A stretch of DNA of 64,000 bases from Tupaia tana (GCA_026018925.1 JAKSZU010000013.1:80819791-80883790); one strand, 5' to 3'; numbered from the stretch's first letter, positions 22,080 through 32,742 are shown. A program made the numbers and translations. Notes: generated by a model from the letters alone, not told the origin.

Positions 22080-22280
22080 CACCCACAGGGCCAAAACACA
22101 TCTCCTAGAGGATAGAAAAAATTTGTATTACAATGCTTGTGGCCTCCTGAAGAGTTACAGTGCATAAGCAGTATTTAATACCTGTGGCATTAAAATTATA
22201 CGAACAGGTAAGGTGATTAAGGAAAAAAATGTCTGTAAAGACTCCTTGGGGGTTAAGAATCACTGCTCTGGTGATCACTA
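22080..22280 (+). mobile_element. possible hAT-Charlie (MER5-like) fragment
   Basis: It ends in GGGGTTAAGAATCACTGCTCTGG, which resembles the hAT terminal 'gaaccactg...'; the interior is too diverged to name. Tentative. Confidence 0.25.
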
Positions 22281-22299
22281 CCAATCCCCTGAAGTTGGC

Positions 22300-22410
22300 A
22301 CATAAAAGGAAATTTATCTGCCATGCTTACAAGTTCAAACATCCATCTTACTAGTAGGAAAACTGAGGATCAAACAGGTGAAATGAATTGTCCCAAATCT
22401 GAATTTTAAT
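22300..22410 (-). mobile_element. MIR fragment, reverse strand
   Basis: TACTAGTAGGAAAACTGAGGATC and GTGAAATGAATTGTCCCAAATC follow the reversed MIR core. Confidence 0.45.
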
Positions 22411-22705
22411 TAAGTACTCTGTTTGCTTGTACTGTATTGCATTATTCCCAAGAGATTCAACTTTCTAATCTATTTAGCTATGATTATATTTCTTTATAAT
22501 TTGTAATTATAATTGTTAATTCACAGAGTGAATGATGTAGGGGAAAAGTACTATTAATGAAAATACCTGTTCCTTTACTAAGCATCTGCTAAGATCCAGG
22601 ATCTGTGTCAAGTTTCAGGTTTCCCATGGAAGTGGGCTAGTTAATTTTGAAGAGTCTCTCGTTCATGGATCCCCATTTTGTATGTAAAGCATTTAGTGGC
22701 AAGAA

Positions 22706-22706
<1 letters not shown>
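22411..22706. other. unclassified AT-rich sequence
   Basis: No recognised feature. Confidence 0.3.

Positions 22707-22740
<34 letters not shown>
22707..22740. repeat. (CA)n microsatellite
   Basis: Seventeen uninterrupted CA units. Confidence 0.95.
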
Positions 22741-22742
<2 letters not shown>

Positions 22743-23039
22743 AACAGTCTGTAATCATTCGAGTTATTCAAAGTCAAAGGAAGGCTCAACTCCTCATTCA
22801 TTGTTTGGTTGTGAAATCAGTGTTATTGTTTCTTTTCCTAAGTCACCCTTTAACAGCCCATATAGACCAGACCCCTTTTAAGATGCAATTCTATAAGAAT
22901 AAATATTCCAGGGCAACTCTGTCAAGGCGAAAGCAATATCAGAATATCATCCCTTGTGGCCAAACTGATGGCTGCCAAAACTCTTTACATGGACAAGATG
23001 AGTTAATAAATAGAACTTGCAAATAATAACTTAAGCAGA

Positions 23040-23665
23040 TTTTGACATCCCAGCTAGACATCTATGCTGATATCTTACTCTTTCCTTTCACATCTCTCCT
23101 CATTTTTACTAAAGTGATTTCTCTAAAAGGCACATCTGATCTTATCATCTTCTGCTTACATATTCTAGATGGCCCCACAATGTACAGGATCAGTCTAAAC
23201 TCTTTGGGGAGGCACACAAAGCTCTTCTTAGACTGGCTTGGATTTACTAATCTAGTCTCCTTTTCTGACATTTCCCCATCCTATCCCATCCCTTTCCCTT
23301 TACATCTACACTTTAGCTTTAGCCAAATTAAAGAACTATTGTAGTTACTTCTCAAGACCACCATGTCTTTTTCTACCATTTCCTTGTAGAAGCAGTACTC
23401 TTTCTGCGAGATCTGCAACTGACAAACCATTATCTTTCAATACCAAGCTCAAATTTCAACACATGTTTAGAACCTTCCCTCACTCACCTTTGAAAAAGGT
23501 TGACAATATAGACTTCATATTAGGGAATTTAGATCTTCAAACCATTATAATGTAATGAGACCACAAACTTTCTTCAAGAATGAAATGGAGTCTTATTTAC
23601 CTCTGCATAGTCATCTCATAGTAAATGTTCATCAGGTGCTACTGAGTAAATGAACAAATAAATAC
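23040..23665 (+). mobile_element. L2 LINE, 3' part
   Basis: Recognisable blocks in order: GGCACATCTGATCTTATC, TACAGGATCAGTCTAAACTC, GGCACACAAAGCTCTTCTTAG, CACTTTAGCTTTAGCCAAATT, then CATAGTAAATGTTCATCAGG and GAGTAAATGAACAAATAAATAC at the 3' end. The 100-codon + frame 23,042-23,344 is a remnant of the L2 ORF2 C-terminus, not a host gene. Confidence 0.65.
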
Positions 23666-24275
23666 TGATCTATCTATATATGTTAGTGAACTAGCACAGC
23701 TGCTACTGATAGCCTCACAGTCTGCCAGAACTAACCAACTTATGACAAATGTTTACTCCTTAATTACTTCACTGTGGATTCATGCAGTTTCTCACAGAAA
23801 CAACTTAAGAATTTTTAAATTACGTATGGGAAAAAATTCTACATAGACATGATATTAAATAATACTGATTGGCATGTTGGGAAAGTTATTTTTTTTTCCA
23901 ATTCTGTTTCAGTCTTTTAAATTATATAAAGGATAAAGTCTTGGTTTGCCGTCATATGACTTTAATAATACCTCTCTAAAAACATGGTCTAATTTCCCTT
24001 TTTACTAAAGAGAGGAATCAATATTTAACTAAAATACCATAACACTGCCTCATTCTCATTGTATTTACTTTTATGGTTACTCTTCAGTTGTAGAAAGTCA
24101 TACTAGTTCTTTATTTACTAAAGTAATATAACGTTTTCCTGTTAAATATATTTATTTATATATATTTATGAGTCACTTTAAAGAAAGATAATAAGAAAAT
24201 ACTATTATAAGTACTTTTGGGTGTTGCAAAAATAGTAACGATGGCATCCAAATGCCTAGCTAGGAGATGAGAACT
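23666..24275. other. unclassified AT-rich sequence
   Basis: Contains an ATATTTATTTATATATATTTATG run near 24,146-24,168. No gene. Confidence 0.3.
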
Positions 24276-24279
24276 AGTC

Positions 24280-24440
24280 TTAGAAGGCAAAAGATCTGAG
24301 AGGCTCATAAATCCCCTGCCCTTGGGTAAGTTACTAAACGTCTATGAGCATTTTTTGAAAGTACAAATAATAATTGCAATTTTTTCTGTTCAAATCTGTT
24401 GTAAAAATCAGATAAAAATGATGTGTATGGAAATTCTCTG
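24280..24440 (+). mobile_element. MIR fragment
   Basis: GCCCTTGGGTAAGTTACTAAACGTCTATGAGC corresponds to the MIR 'gaccttgggcaagttacttaacctctctg' segment; the 71-codon frame from 24,322 overlaps it by chance. Confidence 0.55.
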
Positions 24441-24634
24441 GAATCATGTAGACAGCAACAATATTATAATTATCAAAACAATCAGCCTCAACTTAGTACA
24501 CCAGTTCTTCCTATCTTGCTTCAGTCGATGTGGTTGAAGTTTAACTTTTTTGAGTTCAATTCAACATATCCATTTGTGCTATGCATTTAATCTTCCTCAC
24601 TCCCAAATTCCTGTTAAAATGACTAAAGACTTCT

Positions 24635-24905
24635 TAAAGTTTATTTTTTATTCATGATAGAGAACGTATGTACACACATGCAAGAGACAGAAAGACACAG
24701 AGAGAGGGGGAAGCTCTCTCAGTGTAGTCTCTTCATTCTATAACCCCCTCTCCTCCAGCCCTCCAACTCATCAGAATCTTAGGGATGTACACGTATACCT
24801 GGCCCTTTTTCAGATCAATCTGGCCTGTGATCAGAACACACAATCAGGCATGTGGCTTCCAGCACTGTAGATCTGTACAATATGGACTACATCACTAAGA
24901 TGAGG
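24635..24905 (-). mobile_element. SINE-3 copy, reverse strand
   Basis: AGTTTATTTTTTATTCATGATAGAG, AGAGACAGAAAGACACAGAGAG, CCCCCTCTCCTCCAGCCCTCC, AACTCATCAGAATCTTAGG, then ATGTGGCTTCCAGCACTGTAGATC at the head side. Same order as 13,078-13,335. Confidence 0.5.
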
Positions 24906-24937
24906 TCACAAAGACATCTTTAACATAACAAAATGTT

Positions 24938-25186
24938 GGACCAGCAGGTGGTGTGAAGGTTAACGCATTGGATCTCACATGTCATGGCTGCCTTTGCAGT
25001 TCAAGTCCTAGACCCAGCTGCTTAAGAATCTTGCTGGGTGTATGCGCATGCATGCCCAAAATTCTGAGAGGACACTAGAGGAGAAGGGATTACAGTATGA
25101 CCTTCTCCCCAGAAGGTGATTTCTCACTCTTCTCTTCTCGGGCAATCACAACCGCTCTATATCAATCAATCAATCAAATGTTTCAG
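24938..25186 (+). mobile_element. SINE-1old copy with (TCAA)n tail
   Basis: Head GGACCAGCAGGTGGTGTGAAGG, box B AGTTCAAGTCC at about 25,000, CATGCCCAAAATTCTGAGAGG body, a CTCTTCTCTTC tract, and a tail that ends in a (TCAA) repeat. A possible 7 bp TSD AAATGTT is at 24,931-24,937 and 25,187-25,193. Confidence 0.65.
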
Positions 25187-25195
25187 GGACCAGTT

Positions 25196-25377
25196 GGTGG
25201 CATGGTGGTTAAGGTGCTGGGTCCCACATGACCAACTGCATGGTTCAAGTCCCAAAATGGAGCCCTGAAAAATTCAGGGTTCATGTGCATGTGTACTTAA
25301 AATCCTAGCAGGAGAGATAAATGGAGAAAAAGGGATTATGTTGTGACCATCTCCCATGGGGGGAGGGGGTGTGCTCT

Positions 25378-25408
<31 letters not shown>

Positions 25409-25452
25409 ACAAAGTGCATATGCCCCTGGCAAAAAAAATTTTAAAAATAAAG
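25196..25452 (+). mobile_element. SINE-1old copy, abutting the previous SINE
   Basis: Head GGGACCAGTTGGTGGCATGGTGG, GGTTCAAGTCC box B at about 25,244, a poor repeat of TTCAGGGTTCATGTGCATGTG, CCATGGGGGGAGG, an extended (CT)n at 25,375-25,408, and the tail CATATGCCCCTGGCAAAAAAAATT. It starts 10 bp after the tail of the neighbour, so one SINE likely inserted at the A-rich end of the other. Confidence 0.65.
25375..25408. repeat. (CT)n run inside SINE-1old
   Basis: CTCTCTCGCTCGCTCTCTCT followed by pure CT units; an expansion of the SINE CT tract. Confidence 0.85.
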
Positions 25453-25885
25453 TCTTAGGAATGGTGTCATTTACCAAGATGTATCAGGAATTTCTTCTAG
25501 ATAGAAGGCTAAGAAAAACTAAGAAAATCACTGGCAAGTCCATCACTCAAGGCAAGAGAAGGAAAAGGCCACAGGGCTGGTAAGAGCACCCCTAAGTCAA
25601 CCCTACACCCTGCACAAGAAGGGCAAGGGGCCCTGTTAGATTAGGATGAGGACAAGGAAGGAAGCGCCAACCACAAACCCACAGATGACTTCTGGGTACT
25701 ACAACAGTCCAGCCCATCAACCCAGATGAAGAAGAGTGGTCAAGTGGCAAAAGCTGTGAAGCAGTGCCTCATGAAGGAAGGAAAGCTTAAAGAAATGGAT
25801 ACTTCAGCAAAAAAGAGCATAACATTTTGGGGCAGGGAATGTAGGAAAAACTACAACAGAGACAGAAAATTTCTCAGTATTAAGA
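25453..25885. other. unclassified; open frame without start
   Basis: Purine-rich on +. One frame stays open from about 25,651 to 25,880 (lysine-rich, including KSGQVAKAVKQCLMKEGKL), which may be a decayed processed pseudogene or chance. I do not recognise the protein, there is no A-tail, and the adjoining frame upstream is broken. Confidence 0.25.
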
Positions 25886-25889
25886 TAAT

Positions 25890-26385
25890 TTTTTAAGTTC
25901 ATTTATTCATTTCTTCCATAAGAGAACAAGAAAGATAGAGGCACCCCCCAATAAGATCTTCACCCCATGATCCATCCCCAGTCTTAGCTAGCCTGGATCT
26001 CAAGCATGTCTCCATATCTGGAATGCTTAGGGAGGGCTCAGAATGTAAACCGAGGCCTTTTTTTTTGGGGGGGAGAGGTTTTTGCTATAGGGTGCGTGCG
26101 CTCACCAGACAGACAGAGAGAGACAGAGAGACAGAAAGTGAGAAATCACCCCCCCAGGGCGCATGGCCATGCCGCAATCCCTTCTCCTCCATTCTCCTCT
26201 CGGGATCTTGGGCATGCACACACACGCGCCCGGCGTGAGTTTTAAGCCACCGGGTCCGGGACTCGAACTACGGTCGACTACATGGGAGTCCAGTAACATA
26301 GCCATTACACTAACTGCTGGTCTCTAAACCGAGACCTTTTACATGTAGGACCAGCTATGCCATCACTGTACCAACATCTGGCCTC
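25890..26385 (-). mobile_element. SINE-2 copy split by a SINE-1
   Basis: The 3' part (TTTTTTAAGTTCATTTATTCATTTCTTCCAT, then CACCCCCCAATAAGATCTTCACC) lies at 25,890-26,045 and the head part (TGTAGGACCAGCTATGCCATCAC...CATCTGGCCTC) at 26,341-26,385. The gap is exactly the SINE-1 at 26,062-26,324, which makes the relative age clear. Confidence 0.6.
26062..26324 (-). mobile_element. SINE-1, full length, nested, with TSD
   Basis: Reverse-strand copy: T/G run, TTTTTGCTATAGGGTGCG, GA tract, palindrome CCCCCCCAGGGCG region, AGTTTTAAGCCACCGGGTCC, then CATTACACTAACTGCTGGTC head. TSD TAAACCGAGGCCTTTT (26,046-26,061) and TAAACCGAGACCTTTT (26,325-26,340), one mismatch. The frames across it are repeat translation. 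Confidence 0.9.
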
Positions 26386-26389
26386 TAAG

Positions 26390-26527
26390 AATTTTTAAAG
26401 TTTATTTATTTCTAGAACCAGCAGTTGTGCTCAAGAAGTTCTCCAGACTTGAATTAGGAACCTTCGCATGTGGGATTGCCACACAGAGCACTGCATTTTC
26501 TCACTGCACCACCATCTGACCCCCAGG
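26390..26527 (-). mobile_element. SINE-2 fragment, reverse strand
   Basis: AAAGTTTATTTATTTCTAGAACC, then a shortened body and CACTGCACCACCATCTGACCCCC, the head of SINE-2 in reverse. The middle is deleted. Confidence 0.45.
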
Positions 26528-26840
26528 AGAATTTTTTTTCAACTAACAGTGCTATGTGAAACAGAGTAGTCTTCATAGGCTGGAGAGAGGAGGGAGGAGT
26601 CAGGGATTACTTGTTAAAATGTTCAAATTGAGTTTGGAGAACCTCTTCAATGGGACAATTTAAGCAAGGGAGAGGTGGGAAGCAGGACTTAGTTTAATGA
26701 TCTTCCTAACAAATATAATGATTAGGATAGAGGGTGGGGGGAGAGAAACCGAATTTCAAGAGTCCAGAGTTTTAAGGCCTATAAGGATCCAAGTCCACCT
26801 TCAGATGTCAAGGGCATTTTTCTAAAGAGATTCATCAAAA
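26528..26840. other. unclassified sequence
   Basis: No recognised feature. Confidence 0.3.
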
Positions 26841-26844
26841 TGCT

Positions 26845-26945
26845 TTTTTTAACATTTTTAATTTATTTTACAGCCATTCACTATATCTCATTAAAAGATA
26901 CAAAATAAATTTTTCCATCCAGAATACCCTTTATATTTGCTCAAT
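26845..26945 (-). mobile_element. short L1 3' end fragment, reverse strand
   Basis: ATTTTTAATTTATTTTACAGCC, then AATAAATTTTTCCATCCAGAATAC and TTTATATTTGCTCAATC align in order with 19,388-19,510 and 832-960. Weak. Confidence 0.3.
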
Positions 26946-27685
26946 CAGAAAAAAAAAACAACTTCTTTTTCCTTAAACAAAAGATGTGCTTTTCTGTTCT
27001 TCCAAAAGTAAAATAAGAAAATATTAACAGTTTTCTAACACATCTGTCCAATTCCTCTGCCTTAGAACATTGCCCCTGACATAGTTTTATCTCCTCCACA
27101 GTTTTGTTTTCACAGTCTACAACACCTCAAGTCTGAGAAAGATCTCAGGCTTACCTGGTAGGCCTGAACAACAACTGAGAATTTAGTCTCACCTTGGATT
27201 AAATAAAGACTTCCAAAAGACAAAAGCTCCTCTCTCATGGGTGTTCGCCTAAGCAAGTTCATCTCAAACAGAGAATGAGACAGAGACATACTCAGAAAAT
27301 CATCAGACAAGCCTATGGCCAGGAGTCAAAATTAGCAGATGAAATCTCCAGAAGAGATTTCAGGTAGGAGCCGGGTCTTCATCCTGCACTGAGACTCAGG
27401 CAATAGCTGGCCAAGCATGACTCAGAAGACATATCTGTGCCTGTGAACAAAGCCCAAGCCTTTGGGCTGTGTGATCATCACATCACATTCACACCAGTGA
27501 GCCAACAGGTGAGCTGCTCTGACTAGCACATCGAGTTTCTTTCTGGCCAGGATTTCTGCAGAGTCCGCTCCTTGCAGGTAAGGCAAGAGATCTGAGTAAG
27601 GCAACAACAGCAAGAACAATGAATCAACAATAGGATGAGTGACTATGTACCAGGACACCTACTACAACTTCATCCTTGGGTAGGT
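26946..27685. other. unclassified sequence
   Basis: Reverse-strand frames 27,110-27,310 and 27,422-27,658 have no domain, and no flanking splice-site pair fits them. No repeat family seen. Confidence 0.3.
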
Positions 27686-27689
27686 TCAG

Positions 27690-27835
27690 AAGATTCACAG
27701 ATGAAGGAGAGATGGTCCCCACCCATTAAGGAGCTCATAGTCCACTGGGGAAAATAGACACCTAACCTCATAATGGTAACACAATCATTCTACGAGGGTG
27801 ATGCCCTCATGGAAATGGGTCTGTTGAGGAAGAAA
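27690..27835 (+). mobile_element. ancient interspersed repeat fragment
   Basis: GAGATGGTCCCCACCCATTAAGGAGCTCATAGTCC, then GGGGAAAATAGACACC, the block 'tggtccctgccctcaaggagcttacagtctagtgggg' typical of old mammalian repeats. Similar text lies at 49,400-49,600. Confidence 0.45.
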
Positions 27836-28660
27836 ACAGATAAGAGAGGAAAAAATTACTCTGAGTGTGCTCTCAGTCTTTATGTGATCTGAACTAGAGA
27901 CCCTTGGTTGGTAAAAAAAGAAAAAGATATTAAGCAAAGGGAAACACATGACGAAAGGCATGGAAAAAGATATTTGCTGCAGCTATTTGGGTATTAAAGG
28001 GTTTTAAGTTTGTTTATGGAATAAAATAAAAATGAAACTTCTATAGATAATGATCCTAATACTAAAAGTATTTGGTAGACAGACTTAATGCCTTCCAGTG
28101 GTAGAATACCAGTGAAAACTGACTGGCTAGAGGTAGATATAAATTTGTCTCTAAAACAAACTATATACATCTGTCCATGTCAATAAAAAATACATAGATG
28201 AAAAAATAAAGAAAAAAGAAGACTTTTTTTGGTTAGGGAGTATTCAATTTAACAACGCATTTGCTGGGCCAACTTTCCTCTATGGCTGCAGACTAGTAAA
28301 AACAGTGGTGTTGAAGAGGGTGGTTGGGAAAATGCCGGAAAAGTAAACAGGTCAGACTGATAATTAGGAACATGACTTCTTTTGCTCTGTACAGGAACCC
28401 TGAATAAATGCATGAGAGATCAATTTCCTTCAAAATTCAGCTACCTCAGTTCTCCCTTGACCATGTCTTAGATGAAGACAAGATGGAACAGTTCATGCTT
28501 CAAGCCCAGAGGCCCACTGGCTTCTGTACGGGATAAGCACTGTCAGTAAAACTATCCTTTCCCAACCTCCCAGGAGACCATGGGTCACCCGCTGAGTGGA
28601 GGTACCAACATTCCCTAACTTTTCTCCTTACAAATTTTAGAAAGGAAACCACATCATCCA
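27836..28660. other. unclassified AT-rich sequence
   Basis: No gene or repeat recognised. Confidence 0.3.
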
Positions 28661-28790
28661 TTACCAAATGAGGTGTCATTGACTTGGTCAGAAGAGAAAC
28701 AATAAACAGAATAAGCAATCATCACTTACCAAACGAGCTGTCATTGACTTGGTCAAAGGAGAAACTATAAACAGAATAAGCAGTTCCATC
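28661..28790 (+). repeat. 65 bp tandem duplication (two units)
   Basis: Units 28,661-28,725 and 28,726-28,790. Shared blocks are GTCATTGACTTGGTCA and ATAAACAGAATAAGCA. The units differ at about ten sites, so the duplication is not recent. A reverse-strand frame across the first unit is incidental. Confidence 0.85.
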
Positions 28791-29555
28791 AGACACAGGT
28801 GATAGTTTTCTCTCATTTTATCCTCAGTTTTCCCTGGGAAGGCAATTTAACTTCCTTTCTATTTTATTTTTTGAAGACTATTTGAGGATTCTTATCATTC
28901 TCAAACATCAAAAGAGTTGTTTTTGAAGTAACAGAACGTGCAGTAAGCAGATCAAGAGTAAAACAAAAACTGCGCTTACCTTATAAGCCACTAAGTTTTT
29001 GTGCACTCTTGGGCAGATTACTCTACCTCTCAGTCTATTTCCCAAGATGATTTTCCTACTTACTCCAGCTCATTTTGAAAGATTGTGACTTCCAGGTAGA
29101 TTGATTGACTCCCTTAAACAAGAATTCAGTCTTAAAAATCAGATAAAAATATCATTCAGTTATGTATCAATAAATATTCTGAGCTCCTAATATAGGCCAG
29201 GAATTGTCCCAGACAGTGCCTCAGATTTAATGAATTTCCCCATTTCTTCTTCCAAAAAGAATTTGGAACTGCTTAAAATAATAATTTAGTACATAAATAT
29301 CAATCTTGAGGAAAAATAAAGTAAAACTAGACATTATATAATTGTGTATGTGTAACATAAATTCTTAATTATTTAGAGTTTGGTTACTATTTACCCCTGA
29401 GCTTCCTAGAAGCCAATGTAAAGAGGGAAATACTTTCTATTTCATACTTTTTTATGTTTGTAACACACAAATAACATCAACACTATTTCTGATGCTGAGA
29501 TCTGAATACTTAATGTCAGCTTGACACAATGAAATACTTCAAACTACAGAAACCT
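28791..29555. other. unclassified; possible MIR remnant at 28,985-29,060
   Basis: CTTGGGCAGATTACTCTACCTCTCAGTC at 29,009 resembles the MIR core start. The remainder shows no feature; an L2/MIR-like CAATAAATATTCTGAGCTCC occurs near 29,169. Confidence 0.3.
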
Positions 29556-29559
29556 TAAC

Positions 29560-29655
29560 TCAACAAACATTCACTCATACCTACTCTGTACCAGGCCCTG
29601 CACCAGGTATTAAAATGAGTGAGATGAGTAAGATTTCATCCGTGCTCTTCAAATC
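29560..29655 (-). mobile_element. ancient interspersed repeat fragment
   Basis: CAACAAACATTCACTCATACC and CTGTACCAGGCCCTGCACCAGG: the 'caacaaacatttattgagcacctactatgtgccaggcac' pattern of old mammalian repeats. Confidence 0.4.
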
Positions 29656-30170
29656 TTTCTTAAACACAAAAATGCAGATCAGGACTCACAGGCTGTTACT
29701 GTCAATTCCTCCCCCTTCCTGAATGTGCCCATCAACCTCCCATGAGAGAGAGATTATGAAACAACCTACTGAAGGTCCTTCTAATTTAGGGGAAATCCTA
29801 GCAGTGTGTTGAAGCTGGAGATACAGATATGGGGAGATAGGGTTCTCTCTATGGTTTGAAAACACTTCCTCCCTCCTCCCCCCACCCACTGTTGCTCTGG
29901 AACATGTATTTAGAATGTAACTGCATGGAATTTGTGGATACTTTCAAAGGCTTTATCACCCACAACTAAACTGTTTTGCAATGCTTTAAAATGCTACCAC
30001 TGGCAAATGACAACTGTCAGACCTCAGAGAAGCAGCAGGTCTCTTCTGTCATTCCTGATGAGTTGAGCTAATGCAAAGCCAAGAGAGCCCATCTCTCCCT
30101 AGAAGAGCCAGATTGCTCATAGGTACAAAGAACTTAACTGAAAGAAAACATTGCCCTTTGTAGAACAGCT
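29656..30170. other. unclassified sequence
   Basis: No recognised feature. Confidence 0.3.
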
Positions 30171-30171
30171 C

Positions 30172-30325
30172 TCCAGACCCTTGGAGGTACTGATTTCATT
30201 GTCCTCATTTTCCCAATAACAAATCCAGTCAAAACCCATTAAAGAGAGTGAGTCATGGAGCGGTCAAGGGACTTCCTCAAGACAGTGCACAGCAGAGACT
30301 GACCTCAGGAGTGCTTTACCACACA
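30172..30325 (-). mobile_element. MIR, reverse strand
   Basis: ATTTCATTGTCCTCATTTTCCCAATAAC, then AGGGACTTCCTCAAGACAGTGCACAGC follow the reversed MIR pattern. Confidence 0.45.
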
Positions 30326-30550
30326 CTTGGATCCTATTAGGCATTTCAAATCTCAAACTCCTTGGAGCTGAGGTATCCTGAGAGATCATGTCTCTCAGGA
30401 AGAAAAATAAATGTTTCATTTCTACAGCCATAGTGGTCTGCCTCAATCCTGAAACATTGTTAGGAGTTCACACTGCTGCTCCACATTGAATTCCTGCATG
30501 CCAAAAGTGGATAGTCTCCATATATCAACAAATTTTCAATGCTGTGAATA
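30326..30550. other. unclassified sequence
   Basis: No recognised feature. Confidence 0.3.
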
Positions 30551-30554
30551 ATCT

Positions 30555-30668
30555 GGAGCACTGGCAAATTTTTACAAAAACATGGATGCCTGGGCCCCAT
30601 CCCAAACCAAGTGAATCAGAATGGCAGGTGATTCCGATGTACAGGTGGGGTTGAAAACAACTGATCCA
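30555..30668. mobile_element. hAT-Charlie MER20-like fragment
   Basis: GGATGCCTGGGCCCCATCCCAAACC, GTGAATCAGAATGGCAGGTGATTCCGATG and TTGAAAACAACTGATCC are the MER20-type blocks (colons 'gcctgggccccaccccagacctactgaatcagaatc'). Confidence 0.6.
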
Positions 30669-31060
30669 GCTTCTCACAGAAGCTTGGCCTGGGGCTAGTG
30701 CCCAAAGTCACAACGGATCTCCAAGTTCATTGTTCTTGGAAGACTACTTCCATTGGGATGTCCTTGCCAAGGCTTTTACCATGGAAGTCCCAGGGAATTC
30801 TTCAAAATCAAAAGCAGAAGCCTTCTCCCTGTTAATGTTCATACACTGCCATCTAGTGGTTGCTGTGGTCTTTCTATGGGAGTGTTACAAAGATTGTGCC
30901 CTGGCTATAACTGAGAGATTTCATAGAGTGCCAGAACCCTAAGCCATTTTATTATTTGGACACTATTTACTTGCAAAGTGTTCCATGATTTCTTCTCCTA
31001 GGTGTCTATAAGTCCTTGATTTAATTTGGACAGAGAGTCCAAGGTATAAGTAGACCAAGC
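30669..31060. other. unclassified sequence
   Basis: CACTGCCATCTAGTGGTTGCTGTGG at 30,845 resembles a short ancient DNA-element end; nothing else. The 70-codon frame has no domain. Confidence 0.3.
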
Positions 31061-31064
31061 ACAA

Positions 31065-31260
31065 ACAGAACCTTGTAGACAAGATGCATGTGAGCCCTGG
31101 CTCAGCAATGTGCCAGCCATATGACTGTGGACACATCATTTCCATTCCTGTGCTTCAGTTTACCCATTTGAAAGATGGAGAGAACAACCCAGCCTTCAAT
31201 ATCCCCAGGAAATGTTTGTATTAATGAGGCAATTAATGTGCAAATATATAGCAAACATCC
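31065..31260 (+). mobile_element. MIR
   Basis: AGCCCTGGCTCAGCAATG, GCCATATGACTGTGGACACATC, GTGCTTCAGTTTACCCATTTG and AATGAGGCAATTAATGTGCAAATATATAG match the MIR order from tRNA side to 3' side. Confidence 0.6.
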
Positions 31261-31970
31261 ATAATCATAGACACAAATACACATATGCATTATACAGGTT
31301 CCTACACAAGTAATATGTGGAAAATCAACAACATCTGGGAGCTAATCCTGTGCTCTTGAGTCTCATGATCATAAAGATGACGAAATTACCTTTCCAACAG
31401 ATACTCTGACTTTTTTTGTGTCATGGAAAATTCACATCCTACTGGGAAGAGTCTCAGCATCCTAGATTGACTGAAAGTTCACCAAAGAAGTGAATCCTTG
31501 AGATGTATCCCTGAGATGTGGTCCTTAGAGTCTTCCTAACTCAGTTACGGATTTGAAAAGGTGGTTTAAAACAGACCTGTGGAGGATTCTAGCTCTTTAT
31601 TGAGGTTCTAACCAGAAAAATCCAAGGTGCAATCCTTATCCCAGGAAGAACAGGCGAAAGAGCTAACGAGAGAGCTACAAAGAGAGAGGCCTCATAGGAG
31701 CCTTCTAAGCAGGCACATGCCATGTACAGCTCTTACCTGGGAACAGGCTTCTTAATCAGAGACACCTCAGAAGAGCCTTGCAACTTGGAGACCTCCACAA
31801 ACGTAAACCTATTCATGGCAGCATTTATCTTAAAATATCAGTGGGTATAAAGAAACCAGGCAAGCTAGTGTTGGGTTTAATTTGCTATCTTTTGCTGATT
31901 ACACTGGTTTTAAGGAGCTGAGAACTGGTTAAGGAGACTTAAATGGAGGACTTGGACATTTTTTAAAAGC
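31261..31970. other. unclassified sequence
   Basis: No recognised repeat or gene. Text around 31,620-31,700 is unremarkable. Confidence 0.3.
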
Positions 31971-31974
31971 TTTA

Positions 31975-32100
31975 ATAAGAACAGCAGCAGGTGGGCACCT
32001 CTGACCTATATAAGAATCACCTGGGAAGCTACTTTAAAATGGGCCCCAGAGCACGTTTTGGAAGGGCCTGGAATTTGCATTGATAACAGACACTTCCTGT
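31975..32100 (+). mobile_element. hAT-Charlie MER20-like fragment
   Basis: ATATAAGAATCACCTGGGAAGC, AAAATGGGCCCCAGAGC and CTGGAATTTGCATTGATAACA follow the 'gaatcacctgggagcttgttaaaa' layout. Confidence 0.5.
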
Positions 32101-32202
32101 TGGTTCTGCTCTAGGTGCACAACAGGAGGCATCTTGAACAATCCTGGTCTTGGACAATCCTGGTCAAACACCCCACCATCCCCTCTCTCCTACTTCTTCC
32201 AG

Positions 32203-32433
32203 GCTATGTCACTGGACTCCCACATAGTCAACAATGGTTCGAGTCCCAGACCCTACTGCTTAAAACTCACACTGGGCATGTGTACAGGAATGCCCAAGAT
32301 CCCAAGAGGAAAATGGAGGAGGGATGGCAGCATGTCCATCCCCTGAGGGTTATTTCTCACTTTCTGTCTCTCTATCTCTGTGTGTCTCTGGCGAGCACAC
32401 GCACCCTATAGCAAAAATCTCACTCTAAAAAAA
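32203..32433 (+). mobile_element. SINE-1, 5' truncated
   Basis: It begins inside the head at GCTATGTCACTGGACTCCC, lacking box A, and keeps box B GGTTCGAGTCC at 32,236-32,246, CCCAAGATCCCAAGAGG, a reduced palindrome CCCCTGAGGG, the CT tract and CACCCTATAGCAAAAATCTC. No TSD is evident. Confidence 0.8.
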
Positions 32434-32686
32434 AGGAGGTGGGGGCTACTGACTTTTATCCAGTGAGGTCAGACAAGAAGTCCATTGAGGTATGTTAAAG
32501 CTCACAATGGGAGCAAATGACCTTAAATGTATGAACTAGAAGGACATCCAGTTCAGCGAAGCAGACCAGACCACAGGTAGAGGTCAGGATCAAAAGATGG
32601 GACCCAGAAAGTCAGAGGACACAGCCAAGGTGTGCCCGTCAAGGGCTCGGTATTAAACATATAATTTCAATGATTCTCACTACAAG
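32434..32686. other. unclassified sequence
   Basis: No recognised feature. Confidence 0.3.
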
Positions 32687-32742
32687 ACATTTTGAATCCC
32701 TTTTAAGAAATAATTTTGGGACCAGGTAGTGGCACAGCAAGA
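32687..32742 (+). repeat. about 55 bp direct repeat, copy 1
   Basis: ACATTTTGAATCCCTTTTAAG, AAATAATTTTGGGACCAG and AGTGGCACAGCA recur with few changes at 33,500-33,556, offset 813 bp. The 3' half is the first bases of a SINE-2 head; the 5' half is the flank. Confidence 0.75.

Noticed and set aside
23042-23344. 100-codon + frame with membrane-like leucines
   Set aside because: It falls in the L2 ORF2 C-terminal region and has no start context or domain of a host protein.
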